This document shows, piece after piece, positions 53,448-63,916 of a DNA stretch of 64,000 nucleotides. Every line of letters begins with the position of its first letter. Position 1 is the first letter of the stretch. This DNA comes from Reticulitermes speratus. Lineage: Eukaryota > Arthropoda > Insecta > Blattodea > Rhinotermitidae. The position numbers and the translations under genes are program-made. The stretch is from the NCBI GenBank assembly GCA_021186555.1, contig JAJKFL010000005.1, positions 51,555,635 through 51,619,634 on the forward strand. Reading direction: 5' to 3'. The notes under the pieces were generated by a model that did no database searches, was not told the DNA's origin, and saw only the letters and a list, made by a program, of their open reading frames with translations.

Positions 53448-53780
53448 ATACTTTTTTTTTTTTTTTAAGTTCCTCTACTATCCGTTCGTATCAGTGTCGA
53501 GTTTAATTCCTTTGATCATGAGAGACACCAGTCGTGGACTCCTCTGACGAGATCGCTCTCGCAGAGCCTTACCTGAAAGACCAAACTAAAGGCAAATCGA
53601 GCACCCGTGGGATTTTTTTTTTTATAATCCTGGTTTCCTTGCCATTGATGTTAATCCTTTGTCTGCATGTCACTTAGTTCAGCTATCGTCCATACATAAC
53701 CAACACAAACATCCACCCCATGGATTCGAACTACGATCATAGCGAGCGGCGCAGACCACTTGACCGCGCCACTGACGGCA
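53448..53780 (-). mobile_element. Decayed composite SINE family B, minus strand
   Basis: A T-tract, fragments of the family B' tail, an internal T-run after GGGATT, the second tail (CCATGTC-like, TTTGT) and a worn tRNA-like head with GGATTCGAACTACGATC. The layout parallels 39331-39894 with many deletions. Confidence 0.65.
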
Positions 53781-54569
53781 ACGTAACACTAAGATTGATA
53801 AATACAAACTCACGACATCCTCACATATTGTATAATAATTAATTTACTTCCTTATCCATGAACTAATGACACCTTTAGTAATCCTAACTAATTCAATGAA
53901 AGCAGTACGTTTTCGTACACTTTTAGAGATAATTATATAACTCATAAATGGCGATTTTTGGAGACTGAAGTGTGAATAAATGTATAGAACAGCTAAATAA
54001 ATTAGTAATGTAGAGAGGAACAGGCTGAAATAATAATAGGAGAGCTATATATTCTAACGAAGAATAAAATGGTGCAGTAGAAGTCTTCACAACAGATAAG
54101 TGGATCAAGAAATGAAGTACAAAAGAGACCATAAATTAATGGTGAAGCGAAGAGAAATTAGACGTTAAATTTGTTTAAACATCATTTAAATATTTAATGT
54201 TCAAACATCGACGTATGCGGAGTATCAGAGATGAACAGTCGTAAAGAAGAGAGGGCACAGAAAATGTACATAAGAGCGGATCATTACTTAAACCTACCAA
54301 CCGACTGTAAAAAACAGAGAGGAGTCGCTGCAGGCTGGGTGTCTTGTGTTCTGTACCAGAAGTGGTAGAACTTTCTCTTTGCAGCACGTCCTGACTGCAC
54401 ATATAGTTTATTCATCTGTTGTCTATCTGTCTCCGGAATAAAACGAGATTACAATAAACATGATTATTCCCTTCTTCTATTGCCAGGGTTCAGAGTACAT
54501 GGAACAAATTTATTGAACCGTTTAAAGCCGAATGGTCGCTTTATGTATGGCCAGGTTCAACCTTAACGA
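53781..54569. other. No recognisable feature
   Basis: AT-rich, no gene or repeat match seen. Confidence 0.4.
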
Positions 54570-55040
54570 ATCATACATTTCGCCCACACAGTGTCTTTAT
54601 GTGTTTTGTATGGATTCCCTAACAAAAAGCGATTATTTTCCTACACACCATTAACTGAGGTTTTTATAACCGAGACGGAGTGTGTTTACTGCGCGGTACG
54701 GACTGTATCTTTATATATAATTCAGGTTTAACATTCACAAATTCTACGTTCTGCCCACACGGTTTCTTTATGTGTTCTGTATGGATTCCCTAACAAATAG
54801 CGATTGTTTTCCTACACACCATTAACTGAGGTTTTTATAACCGAGACGGAGTGTGTTTACTGCGCGGTACGGACTGTATCTTTATATAATATCAGGTTTA
54901 ACATTCACAAATTCTACGTTCTGCCCTCACAGTGTATTTATGTGTTTTGTATGGATCCTAACAATAGCGATTGTTTTCCTACACACCATTACTGAGGTTT
55001 TTATAATCGAGACGGAATATGTTTGCTGAGCGGTACAAAC
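54570..55040 (+). repeat. ~171-bp tandem repeat related to the 114-bp satellite
   Basis: Three units containing GAGACGGAGTGTGTTTACTG, CGCGGTACGGACTGTAT and TTCTACGTTCTGCCC. Each is a 114-bp-satellite-like part plus ~57 bp (TTCAGGTTTAACATTCACAA) that also flanks the array at 27-28 kb. Units degrade toward the right. Confidence 0.85.
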
Positions 55041-56150
55041 TTAATTTTTAAATATAATTTAGCGTAATTTTTTTCTTTAAATATTTATGATACGAAATTT
55101 ACGGAATGGTTATTACGGCGCACGTACGTGACTTCTTCAGATGTCTGTTAAAGTTCTACATTCTGTTATTACAACTCTTCTGCGACTGGCCCTCTTTCAC
55201 TATAAGGTAAAGTGGAGGTTAGAATCTTAATCAGTTTTCCCATTAAATAAAGCTAATATTATTCAGTAGGTGTGAACCAGTAATTGAGCACACATGAATT
55301 GCAAACATAATACAATATAATATAATATAATAATGATACAGTATTTTAATTAAATTTTTATAATAATTTTTGTGTCTTATTTGCCAGATGGCTTCATGTT
55401 AAGCCGAAACATGTTGCATTAAACTATCCAATATACAGAGGAGCTGTGATTGACCTTTTTTATCAATCTGTGTCTCTTCATTGCACTGGGATACCACATA
55501 TTAAAAAAATTATAAGCAAGCTTACGTAAGCGCGTTATGGAATCCATCCTTATTTCAAGGCAGAATTATATAATAATCTCTTATGAAATAGAGGCAGTCT
55601 ATGTTCCTTTCTCATTCTGCTTTCCTTCTCGATACGTACATAAGGAAGGCAGACCAATTCCTTTAAGTATTAGCAAGGTTGGTACTTGGCTTATTAAAAG
55701 CCTTTTAAGTCTAGATGGAAAAGAAAAGAGCATAAAAGGGAGATAATGACGAATCTGTAGAGAGAGAAGGAGCAGAGCTGTGTGACGTAACAAGTAGGTC
55801 TTCTTGATAAATGTATCTGAAGCCGGAGCGTGAAACACGCCATTCACCTATACGTAGCTGTAAAGTTTAGAATACATGAACCTTGTATCGATGTTACCTA
55901 TGTAAGCTACTGGCTTGGTGTTAATTAAGATAGGAGTAGTGCTTGTTTATGCGTTCATAAGCTTGAAGCTCGAGAGATAATTTTAGAAAATGCTGAGAAG
56001 AATGCTTAATATGAATGTATGTTATCGGACAGCGTTTTGTTTCTTGTCGTGGTACAGGGTGCGTCAAAAGTAAATGACACATTTGAATGGTATGAATAGT
56101 ACTCGTAAATTTATTATTATTTATTATTATTATTATATTATTTACTGCAA
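55041..56150. other. Mostly unassigned; one hammerhead-like remnant
   Basis: At 55383-55425, CCAGATGGCTTCATGTTAAGC, CGAAACATGTTGC keeps stem II (GGCTT/AAGCC) and GAAACATGTT, but the CUGANGA box is destroyed. TACAGGGTGCGTCAAAAGT at ~56054 looks like the end of a transposon whose partner end is not found. Confidence 0.4.
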
Positions 56151-56154
56151 TTGG

Positions 56155-56839
56155 GTTTTCACCCGGTGGCAGTAGTCCTTACACTAGTACACACAATACA
56201 AATGTTTTCACCCGGTGGCAGTAGTCCTTACACTAGTACACACAATACAAATGTTTTCACCCGGTGGCAGTAGTCCTTACACTAGTACACACAATACAAA
56301 TGTTTTCACCGGTGGCAGTAGTCCTTACACTAGTACACACAACACAAATGTTTTCACCCGGTGACAGTAGTCCTTACACAGTACACACAATACAAATGTT
56401 TTCACCCGGTGGCAGTAGTCCTTACACTAGTACACACAATACAATTGTTTTCACCCGGTGGCAGTAGTCCTTACACTAGTACACACAATACAAATGTTTT
56501 CACCCGGTGGCAGTAGTCCTTACACTAGTACACACAATACAAATGTTTTCACCCGGTGGCAGTAGTCCTTACATAGTACACACAATACAAATGTTTTCAC
56601 CCGGTGGCAGTAGTCCTTACACTAGTACACACAATACAAATGTTTTCACCCGGTGGCAGTAGTCCTTACACTAGTACACACAATACAAATGTTTTCACCC
56701 GGTGGCAGTAGTCCTTACACTAGTACACACAACACAAATGTTTTCACCCGGTGGCAGTAGTCCTTACACTAGTACACACAATACAAATGTTTTCACCCGG
56801 TGGCAGTAGTCCTTACACTAGTACACACAACACAAATGG
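56155..56839 (+). repeat. 49-bp minisatellite, about 14 units
   Basis: Units start TTTTCACCCGGTGGCAGTAG and continue CCTTACACTAGTACACACAA. Most are exactly 49 bp; a few have 1-2 base deletions (ACACAGTA for ACACTAGTA). Very low divergence implies recent expansion. Confidence 0.95.
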
Positions 56840-57060
56840 ACATATAAATATACATAAAAATAACAATACAAAACAAACTATACACAATTACAAAACAAAA
56901 TACATACAGTAAATACAAGTACACACATTAGAACACCGTACACACGTTACAAAAACATCCACACCTTACAAAAAATCCACTCCTTACAAAAGCATCCACA
57001 CCTTACAAAAACATCCACACCTTACAAAAACATCCACACCTTACAAAAACACCCATACAC
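56840..57060 (+). repeat. A/C-rich repeat with ~20-bp units
   Basis: Immediately follows the 49-bp array. From ~56945, five or so units of CCTTACAAAAACATCCACA. The first ~100 bp is A/C-rich without clear period. Confidence 0.8.
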
Positions 57061-58068
57061 ATACATATTTTCTGAAAAGGAAAGTAAAACCACTTTATAT
57101 ACATATCGGTTGTTAAAAATGGTTACAGACTTCGTGGTTGTGTAGTACTCACTTATATGAACAAAACGCCCGAGTTATCATATGTACTGATACCAATACT
57201 TTGCAAGATACGGGCGATGGTTTCACTTCACTGGACAATAGGATAATTCTGCTGTATCCTTTAAGAGAAGGTGGATATCTTAGGAGATCAGCTCTAAAGA
57301 CCATTTTTCTTACCTAACAGAACAGATGCATTGTACAATGTCTCGGTTTACTGATTTACCAGTACTTCAGTCTGCAGAGTAATGGCCTGTATGGTCAATA
57401 GTACATTAAAATGTATACCAATAATTTTGATGTGTTCTTGACCATATAGATCATTATCCTGCAGACTGAACATGCAGACATTATGAAACTAATTTGTATA
57501 TTTTAACTGGGTTTTAGACTGCTTGGTATATTAACTTCTTGAGGGTGATCCTATAGCGCCGAAACATGTAGGAGGATTAATAAAACTAAACGATTATGCA
57601 TGTTGTGTGCATTTATTTGTCTAATAAAGAAATATAATTAATGGACATTCAGATTTCATAAAATTACATGAATTTCTTGAATAGATAAGAAACTAGAAGA
57701 TTCTCACAAAATTTGTGTTTTGTGGAGTTTATTGTTGTGTGCTGTTTACATAGTGATGTTTTAAACAAAGAGCTATTCTGTAAAGGCTTGAAGTACCTCG
57801 TACAGGCTACTTTATGGCCAAGCACGCGAGACGTAGCGCTCATAAAAGAAACACTACATGCCTCCTGAATTGCCGACGCTGCATGCGTCAGTGCCAACAC
57901 AAAGGCACGTACATCCTGCATTCTTTATGATGAACTCTGCGGAAAATATCTTCATGGAAGAGCAGACAAACAAACAGTGTTTTAAAAAAACGTCGCGTCT
58001 TCATTTTTATATTCATGATTTTCTGCAGGTTGTCTCTTAAATCTATTTTAGGATTAGGGATTTGAAAT
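57061..58068. other. Mostly unassigned; one hammerhead-like remnant
   Basis: At 57540-57580, GAGGGTGATCCTATAGCGCC, GAAACATGTAGGAGG keeps the GAAACATGTA and following stem I strand but lacks a proper box. No gene is seen in the rest. Confidence 0.4.
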
Positions 58069-58121
58069 TACGAGGGCTAGTCAAAAAAGAGTGAGAATGA
58101 ATTTATTACTCAGCAAATACG

Positions 58122-58525
58122 TTAGGCAGAGTACAACTTGATACGGTCTTTTTCAAAGTAGTCCCCATCGAGCTGTATGCACTTAGTCCAACGTGTCTGC
58201 CAGTCCTGGAAGACGTGCTGGAACCCATTTTTTGACATCGTCTTCAGAACCGCCTCCGCCCTCTTCAGAAGGGCCGTTGAGGAGTCGAAACGCTGGCCCC
58301 GCAGCTCCGATTTCAGGCGAGGAAACAGAAAAAAGTCACACGGAGCAAGGCCCGGGCTGTACGGAGGGTGCGGCACACATTCGATGTTTTTTCGGGCTAA
58401 ATACTGGGCAACAACGTTCGAAACGTGAGGGCGTGCATTATCGTGGTGTAGGCGCCAACGAGATGGATGCAGCTCAGGGCGTTTTCGTCGGATGTGTTCA
58501 GCCAGGGTCTTCAAAACTGTCACTG
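58122..58525 (-). pseudogene. Mariner transposase C-terminal fragment (left arm)
   Basis: Encodes HIRRKRPELH, WRLHHDNARPHVSNVVAQYL, PPYSPGLAPCDFFLFPRLKS and GDYFEKDRIKLYSA with stop. The second and third catalytic Asp are present (HHDN, APCDF); everything before is missing. The open frame continues upstream through the antisense of the other arm, which is meaningless. Confidence 0.88.
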
Positions 58526-58526
58526 C

Positions 58527-58800
58527 CCGAAAAAACATCGAATGTGTGCCGCACCCTCCGTACAACCCGGACCTTGCTCCGTGTGACTTTTTTCTGTTTC
58601 CTCGCCTGAAATCGGAGCTGCGGGGCCAGCGTTTCGACTCCTCAACGGCCCTTCTGAAGAGGGCGGAGGCGGTTCTGAAGACGATGTCAAAAAATGGGTT
58701 CCAGCACGTCTTCCAGGAATGGCAGACACGTTGGACCAAGTGCATACAGCTCGATGGGGACTACTTTGAAAAAGACCATATCAAGTTGGACTCTGCCTAA
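58527..58800 (+). pseudogene. Mariner transposase C-terminal fragment (right arm)
   Basis: Encodes ARKNIECVPHPPYNPDLAPC through FDSSTALLKRAEAVLKTMSK to DYFEKDHIKLDSA with stop. Shorter than the left-arm fragment, holding only the third catalytic Asp. Differs by a few substitutions from the left arm. Confidence 0.88.
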
Positions 58801-58903
58801 CGTATTTGCTGAGTAATAAATGTATTCTCACTCTTTTTTGACTAGCCCTCGTATTTATGAATTTTATAGACATAAACTTTATTATGATATTAACACAAAG
58901 TTT

Positions 58904-59151
58904 TTTTTATGGCTCGACAGCCCTATATGGGCCTGGGCCTCCTCGTTTCGTCGAGGCTTCACGATCACACACACATTAGACACACCACAGTCGGTAGGAC
59001 TCCTCTGAACGAGTGATCAGCTCGTCGCAGAGACCTCTACCTGACAACACACAACACTCACAACAGACAGACATCCATGCCCCCGGTGGGATTCGAACCC
59101 ACGATCCTAGTAAGCGAGCGGCCGCAGAACAACGCCTTAGACCGCAAGGCC
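58904..59151 (-). mobile_element. tRNA-derived SINE, family B, minus strand
   Basis: A 15-bp duplication, ATTAACACA(A/G)AGTTT, at 58889-58903 and 59152-59166. T-tract, body and B box complement are complete. Confidence 0.94.
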
Positions 59152-59166
59152 ATTAACACAGAGTTT

Positions 59167-59651
59167 ACGAAATATAAATCCCTTCTTCCGTCTGTCTGTC
59201 CATCTGTTTTTCTGCGAAATTTCTCTGCAGATTTTAGTGGAATTTGGTGTTCAGGGTCTACAGTCAGCGGTACTGTATGTATCATGCAGGTTATGAAATA
59301 GAATGGTTTGAAACATTTAGACGGGAAACATGAAAATTACAATGGGTGGGAGTGGGCTTGATTCATGTGTCTCACAATAACCACTAGCCACAGGCTCCTC
59401 TAAATACGCGATTTAACCCTCAGATTCCATAAAATGCGAGGATTTTTTTTATTCAAAATTTTTGTGACTGTGAGGATTCCAACGAAGAGTCTGTTGAATG
59501 ATTGTTGGTAATTTCCTTCGTATTAACCAACAAATGCACACATTTCTCATAAGTTCACAATATTATTATTATTGTGAACTTATGACAATTTTGTTAATAT
59601 TACTAAAATTGAATTATAAGGCACGGAATGGAAAACATTTAAAAAAGGTTT
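59167..59651. other. No recognisable gene
   Basis: CTTCCGTCTGTCTGTCCATC at ~59183 then GATTTTAGTGGAATTTGGTG resembles patches at 3340 and 28575. CACAATAATAATAATATTGTG-like symmetry at ~59556-59583 is a short inverted repeat. Confidence 0.35.
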
Positions 59652-59790
59652 CACACTATTATCACCGTGCATTTCTATGAATCAAATTAAATAAATAGAC
59701 CAACTAATGCACTATTTGACCACTTTAATGACAAAGACACTACATTAAAGTAGTCAAATAGTGCATTAGTTGGTCTATTTATTTAATTTG
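59652..59790 (-). mobile_element. Foldback of the hammerhead family, ribozyme lost
   Basis: A duplication ATTTAAAAAAGGTTT (one A longer on the right) flanks it at 59637-59651 and 59791-59806. Arms ATAGACCAACTAATGCACTA and complement match the outer arms of 8495-8778, and the minus-strand 3' tail (ATGCACGGTGAT then AGTGTG) matches that copy's tail. The inner part with the ribozyme is deleted. Confidence 0.8.
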
Positions 59791-59806
59791 ATTTAAAAAA
59801 AGGTTT

Positions 59807-60241
59807 GTTAGTAAGTTAGAATCTACACTGAAATTTGTCTGGCGAATTATTTTTTTGGTTTGTAAATATAAATTTGCCCCTGTGCTTAATTAGAAACTGA
59901 ACCAAGAAGAAGTATGTACGAATGGATAAAAAATTTCGCCAATTCTTAATCCCCGCATAGCTGTAAGTTGAATGTGTCAGTTTCCTCCTGTATCTGTCGT
60001 CCAATATGCAGCTCCTGTATAACTTTTCATTTGCATAAAGCTGATATCAAACTATACCATTCTTCTTAATCATCGATGATGTAGAAGACCGATATAGGAT
60101 ATCGATATTATTAATATATAATTTGACACACGTCTTTGTTTCTGTAGATAGTTAAATTTAAGTAAAAATGTTATGAGAATGAAAATTTATTCAGTACACA
60201 TCTAGGCACAGTGCATGTATAAACCTTGTATACGTCATACC
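59807..60241. other. No recognisable feature
   Basis: AT-rich, nothing recognised. Confidence 0.4.
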
Positions 60242-60253
60242 AATGATCGTCAA

Positions 60254-60501
60254 GTGGCCGCGCGGTCTAAGGCGTGGGTCTCCGGCCGTTCGCTTGCTGG
60301 GATTGCGGGTTCGAATCCCGCCGAGGGCATGGATGTTTGTCTCTTGTGAGTGTTGTGTGTTGTCAGGTAGAGGTCTCTGCGACGAGCTGATCATTCATCA
60401 AGAGGCGTTCTTCCGATTGTGGTGTATCTGAATGTGTGATCATGAAGCCTCGATAATGAGGAGGTCCTGACCCACTAGGGGCTGTTGCACCATGGGGGGA
60501 A
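60254..60501 (+). mobile_element. tRNA-derived SINE, family B
   Basis: Duplication AATGATCGTCAA / AATGATGGTCAA at 60242-60253 and 60502-60513. Head from GTGGCCGCGCGGTCTAAGG; the first ~10 bases of the family are missing. A/G-rich 3' end. Confidence 0.9.
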
Positions 60502-60513
60502 AATGATGGTCAA

Positions 60514-61629
60514 AGTCCAAATACCTGAACTATTAAAATAGAAACGTAATATTTTTCTACAGATCTGTGCTACTTTAACCTGCGTAAGACGGGAAGTTAA
60601 TTCCGTATTTCTAAGAGGCTTACAATTTGATGTAAACTTTGGAAACTTGAGAAGTATTGCGCATACAAAGGCTTCTTCCTTTAGCCTGTTTCTGTAGAAT
60701 ACGCTTTCCATGACTAACCAAGTTTCTGAAGGCGAGGTGCAGTGAATACAAATATATATATAGTTAATACATTATACTAAACAAGTACTTGCATCAAAAT
60801 TTAATTGCAGTAAACGTAGTTGGGAAGAAAAATGAGCATAAACAATATGCGTTGTTGTAAAGGAAACCGGACTAAAATTGTATAATAGTAGCGTTGAACA
60901 GCAGCGTTCTAGCAGAGCTGTTTGTGTATCGAGGCGCTGGAACTGCTTCAAACAAGCACAGAGAGACAGTGAAACTTTTGGAAACGCACCAAAAAGCCTT
61001 TAAACAAACCGAAAACTCGACACAAACAGTAAGAGACAGAGATGGGGCCTGGTTCGTTATTTGTCGACTATTCCATTCTTCCAGCATCCCTTGCGCTCAT
61101 AACTGTTGCGGTACACTCCCCTTCCTTCTTCAGACCCCCTACATCCATATGCTGACGTATTCTGATGACTATAGTTGACGTTTTAAGAACTGTCTTCCTG
61201 CTCTTATGCAGCTCTGCACGATACGCTAAAGCACTTTATGAATTCGATGGGCCAGGCGTAATATTACAGCTACACAAGAATAGAGAAATCTCTCGAATAT
61301 TCTTTAGCTAATTACACAGTCAGCGGGGTTTTTCATGTGAAGGATATTGCACAAAATTTGTATTTGTCAGAAATGCTTTAATGGTTACAAAACTGTTCTT
61401 AGAACTTTTATGTGGTAATTCAAAAACGTCAGTGATTTAATCTCTTTATTATGTACTTGCTTTTTCCTTGTATGAAGTATGACTGACAGGAAATTTTCTT
61501 TGCTTTCTAACAAACCATATGTAGGCTTCTATTTTGTATTTTGTAGTAAAACATTTATCTTAAATAGGATACTGATATAAATAAGGTGGTACGGTGTGGC
61601 CTTGATTTGTGTGGCTTAGGAAAGAGACA
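60514..61629. other. No recognisable gene
   Basis: Overlapping frames of 94 (plus, 60894) and 71 residues (minus, 61087) have no known motif. Confidence 0.4.
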
Positions 61630-61915
61630 GCCGTTCCAGTGGCCGTGCGGTCTAAGGCGTGGGTCTTCGGCCGCTCGCTTGCTAGGATCGTGGGTTCGAA
61701 TCCCACCAGGAGCATGGATGTCTGTCTGTTGTGAGTGTTGTGTGTTGTTGTCAGGTATAGGCCTCTGCGTCGAGCCGATTCCTCGTCCAGAGGAGTCCTA
61801 CCGACTGTGGTGTGTCCCTCAGTGTGATCAAAAGAAATTCCAAACCTCGACACTGAAACGGGAAAACCGGAGTAGGTAGAAGAAGACGACTAAAAAAAAA
61901 AAAAAAAAAAAAAAA
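61630..61915 (+). mobile_element. tRNA-derived SINE, family B' with long poly-A
   Basis: Same head as family B but the tail CCTCGACACTGAAACGGGAA, AACCGGAGTAGGTAGAAG and ~24 A. The same tail is in the composite at 39331. It ends directly against a LINE 3' end. Confidence 0.92.
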
Positions 61916-62045
61916 GGACCATCTCTTGTGAACGCGGTAATGAACATTCAGGTTTCATTAAATGCCTGGAATTTGTTGACTAGATGAGGAACTGGTCCTG
62001 TCTCAAGAAAGACTTTGCTCCATGGAGTCAGTCAGTCTGTGAGTC
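61916..62045 (+). mobile_element. LINE 3' tail (GHVARM group)
   Basis: TTGTGAACGCGGTAATGAAC, then TTGACTAGATGAGGAACTG and AAGACTTTGCTCCATGGAGT match the last ~130 bp of the group. Followed by a loose GTCAGTCAGTCTGTGAGTCA repeat. Confidence 0.75.
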
Positions 62046-62535
62046 AGTGGGTCTATCAGTCGGTAGTTCAGGTAGTAAAAGACACTGATTTTTCCCTCAC
62101 ATCGTTACCGAGTCACCATTCATGATGTTAGGGCTGTAACATATTTATCGTGTATTTGAAAGGCGCCAGGTTTAAATTGTAGAAGGACTGACTTCTGTCA
62201 TGAGTTTGTACATGACTGTCACGTCTATACGTACTAACACGGCAGTGGATAATCCCTTCAGATAAACCAGTTTTGTCGCTTTCCAAATTCCTACCTACTC
62301 GCCAATACTCTCATGCTATTCACTACAATACAGACTCTTTCATATAGGCTACGGACTGGTCGATCTAGGAATAGAGGTTCATTCCCTGCAGGTGCAAAAA
62401 TTTTTTCTTTTCTTCAACGTCTCTAGAAAGGATGTGGGAATATTTCTGGCTCTAGTGCCACGGATAGGGGGTGCCTTTGTCCGCTGTTAAAGCAGCCGAT
62501 TCGTGAAACTGGCTCTTCACCTCCAAATAGCGAAG
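62046..62535. other. No recognisable feature
   Basis: Between a LINE tail and a SINE; nothing recognised. Confidence 0.4.
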
Positions 62536-62920
62536 TTTGTTGTTGTTTGTCCCTGTCGCTCCAACGCGGAGCATAGGGGCGTCCTTTCGGAGGTTTCTAT
62601 GGTCATGTGCGTTGATGTAGTGAGTGACCAGCCCACTGACCGCACAAGTTCGACTCAATACTGATGTGACTGCCAGAGCAATCTGGCAGGCAGTCAGGAG
62701 ACTTGGGTGAGAATGGCCGCTGAATTTTGCTTACGAGCATTACTAGTTCTATTCATGCCCGTAAGGTTCTTTTACATGCCGTAAATCTACGACATGGGAC
62801 CGACGGCTTTACTTCCCCTCCGAAGGAAGTTGTAAAAATCCATCGACCTCGGTCGGGATCGAACCCGCGAACCTTGGGTCCAGTGGCGAGCACGCTAACC
62901 ACTAGTCCACCGAGGGCGAC
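62536..62920 (-). mobile_element. tRNA-derived SINE, family E, minus strand
   Basis: A 13-bp duplication, CCAAATAGCGAAG, at 62523-62535 and 62921-62933. On the minus strand a tRNA-Asp/Glu-like head (GGTGGACTAGTGGTTAGCGT, B box GGTTCGATCCC) is followed by a ~300-bp body and an AAC-repeat tail. The only member of this family seen in the window. Confidence 0.9.
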
Positions 62921-63164
62921 CCAAATAGCGAAGAGATTAAGAATTTTTGGAGGTTATAATTGCACTCTTGCACAAGCTTTAATGACATAATGTTTAATTC
63001 GGGATGGGGGTCCATTTGCCTTGGCCGTTAGCATTCATACTCTTTTTTTTACATCGTTTGCTGCTTTGTAAAACCTGCTGTTGGTCATTACGTAACTGTT
63101 TCAAAATCTATCAATATTTCACTAAAATATGACACAGTAAGTTGCATCTACTGCTTTTAAATAG

Positions 63165-63720
63165 ATTGTAACAGTTCAATCTGTAGTTCAGGTGGATACC
63201 TCTTCTGTCTTAGGCCCAAATATCCTCCTCAGCACCCTACTCTCGAACACCTTCAGCCTATATCCTATCTTCCCCCTTCAGTGTGAGAGACCAAGTTTCA
63301 CACCCATACAAAAAACAGGCAAAATTATAATTCTCTATATCTTGATAATTATGTATTTGGATAGCAAACTGGAAGACAGAAGATCCTGCACAGAATGATA
63401 ACAAGCATTCCGCGGCTTCACTCTGCTCTTAATTTCTTCCTGAATGGAATTTTGTTTGCTAGGGTTGTTCCCAAATATCTGAACTGTTCCACCATTTAAA
63501 ATGATTTATTTCCGATTTTATGTCGTGATTTTATCCTGCATTCTGGTCTCGAGACATGACTGACCATTTACTTAGTATTCTCAGCACTTAATTCTAAACC
63601 AATCTCCATACTGGCGACTAATAAAGCTTCTGTGTTTTTTTCATAGTCTGTATACTTCCGCCCAGTATATTAACATCATCAGCATAAACTAGAAGCTGAT
63701 GTGTGTCATAATTTCAAGCC
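63165..63720 (-). pseudogene. LINE reverse transcriptase fragment with YADD motif
   Basis: On the minus strand, VYADDVNILGGSIQTMKK includes the polymerase catalytic YADD at about 63687-63676. Downstream come worn versions of NAEKTKYMVMSRDQNAG, IFG, YGCETWSLTL and RRIFGPK. Many frameshifts and stops. This is the catalytic-domain part of the GHVARM group whose C-termini occur elsewhere in the window. Confidence 0.85.
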
Positions 63721-63916
63721 CTCCTGGTAAACGAGAAGTAAATTTGTGAACAAACAGGTACATTGTGCCACGATTGTAACTAACTTCTGGAGTCAGCCCT
63801 ATTTCGAGTTCCTTAAAATCTTGCCCCCTCCAAATGCGTTTGGTGTTAATTTTGGGATCGAGTACAAGTTTATTTTCATATTCTTATTAAGGAATAAAAT
63901 AATATGCACAGAGAAA

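Larger units (their letters stand above)
58071..58851. mobile_element. Palindromic mariner derivative (two inverted 3' halves)
   Basis: Ends CGAGGGCTAGTCAAAAAAGA and complement, flanked by TA (58069-58070, 58852-58853). Instead of one transposase gene, each arm contains the 3' part of the gene reading outward: minus strand from ~58525 to 58122, plus strand from ~58527 to 58800. Arms 58071-58408 and 58520-58851 are ~95% inverted copies around a ~110-bp unique centre. It could still be moved by a related transposase since both ends are proper mariner ends. Confidence 0.9.

Noticed and set aside
58122-58745. 207-codon minus-strand protein
   Set aside because: Only the C-terminal half is true transposase; the N-terminal half is the antisense of the opposite arm of the palindrome.
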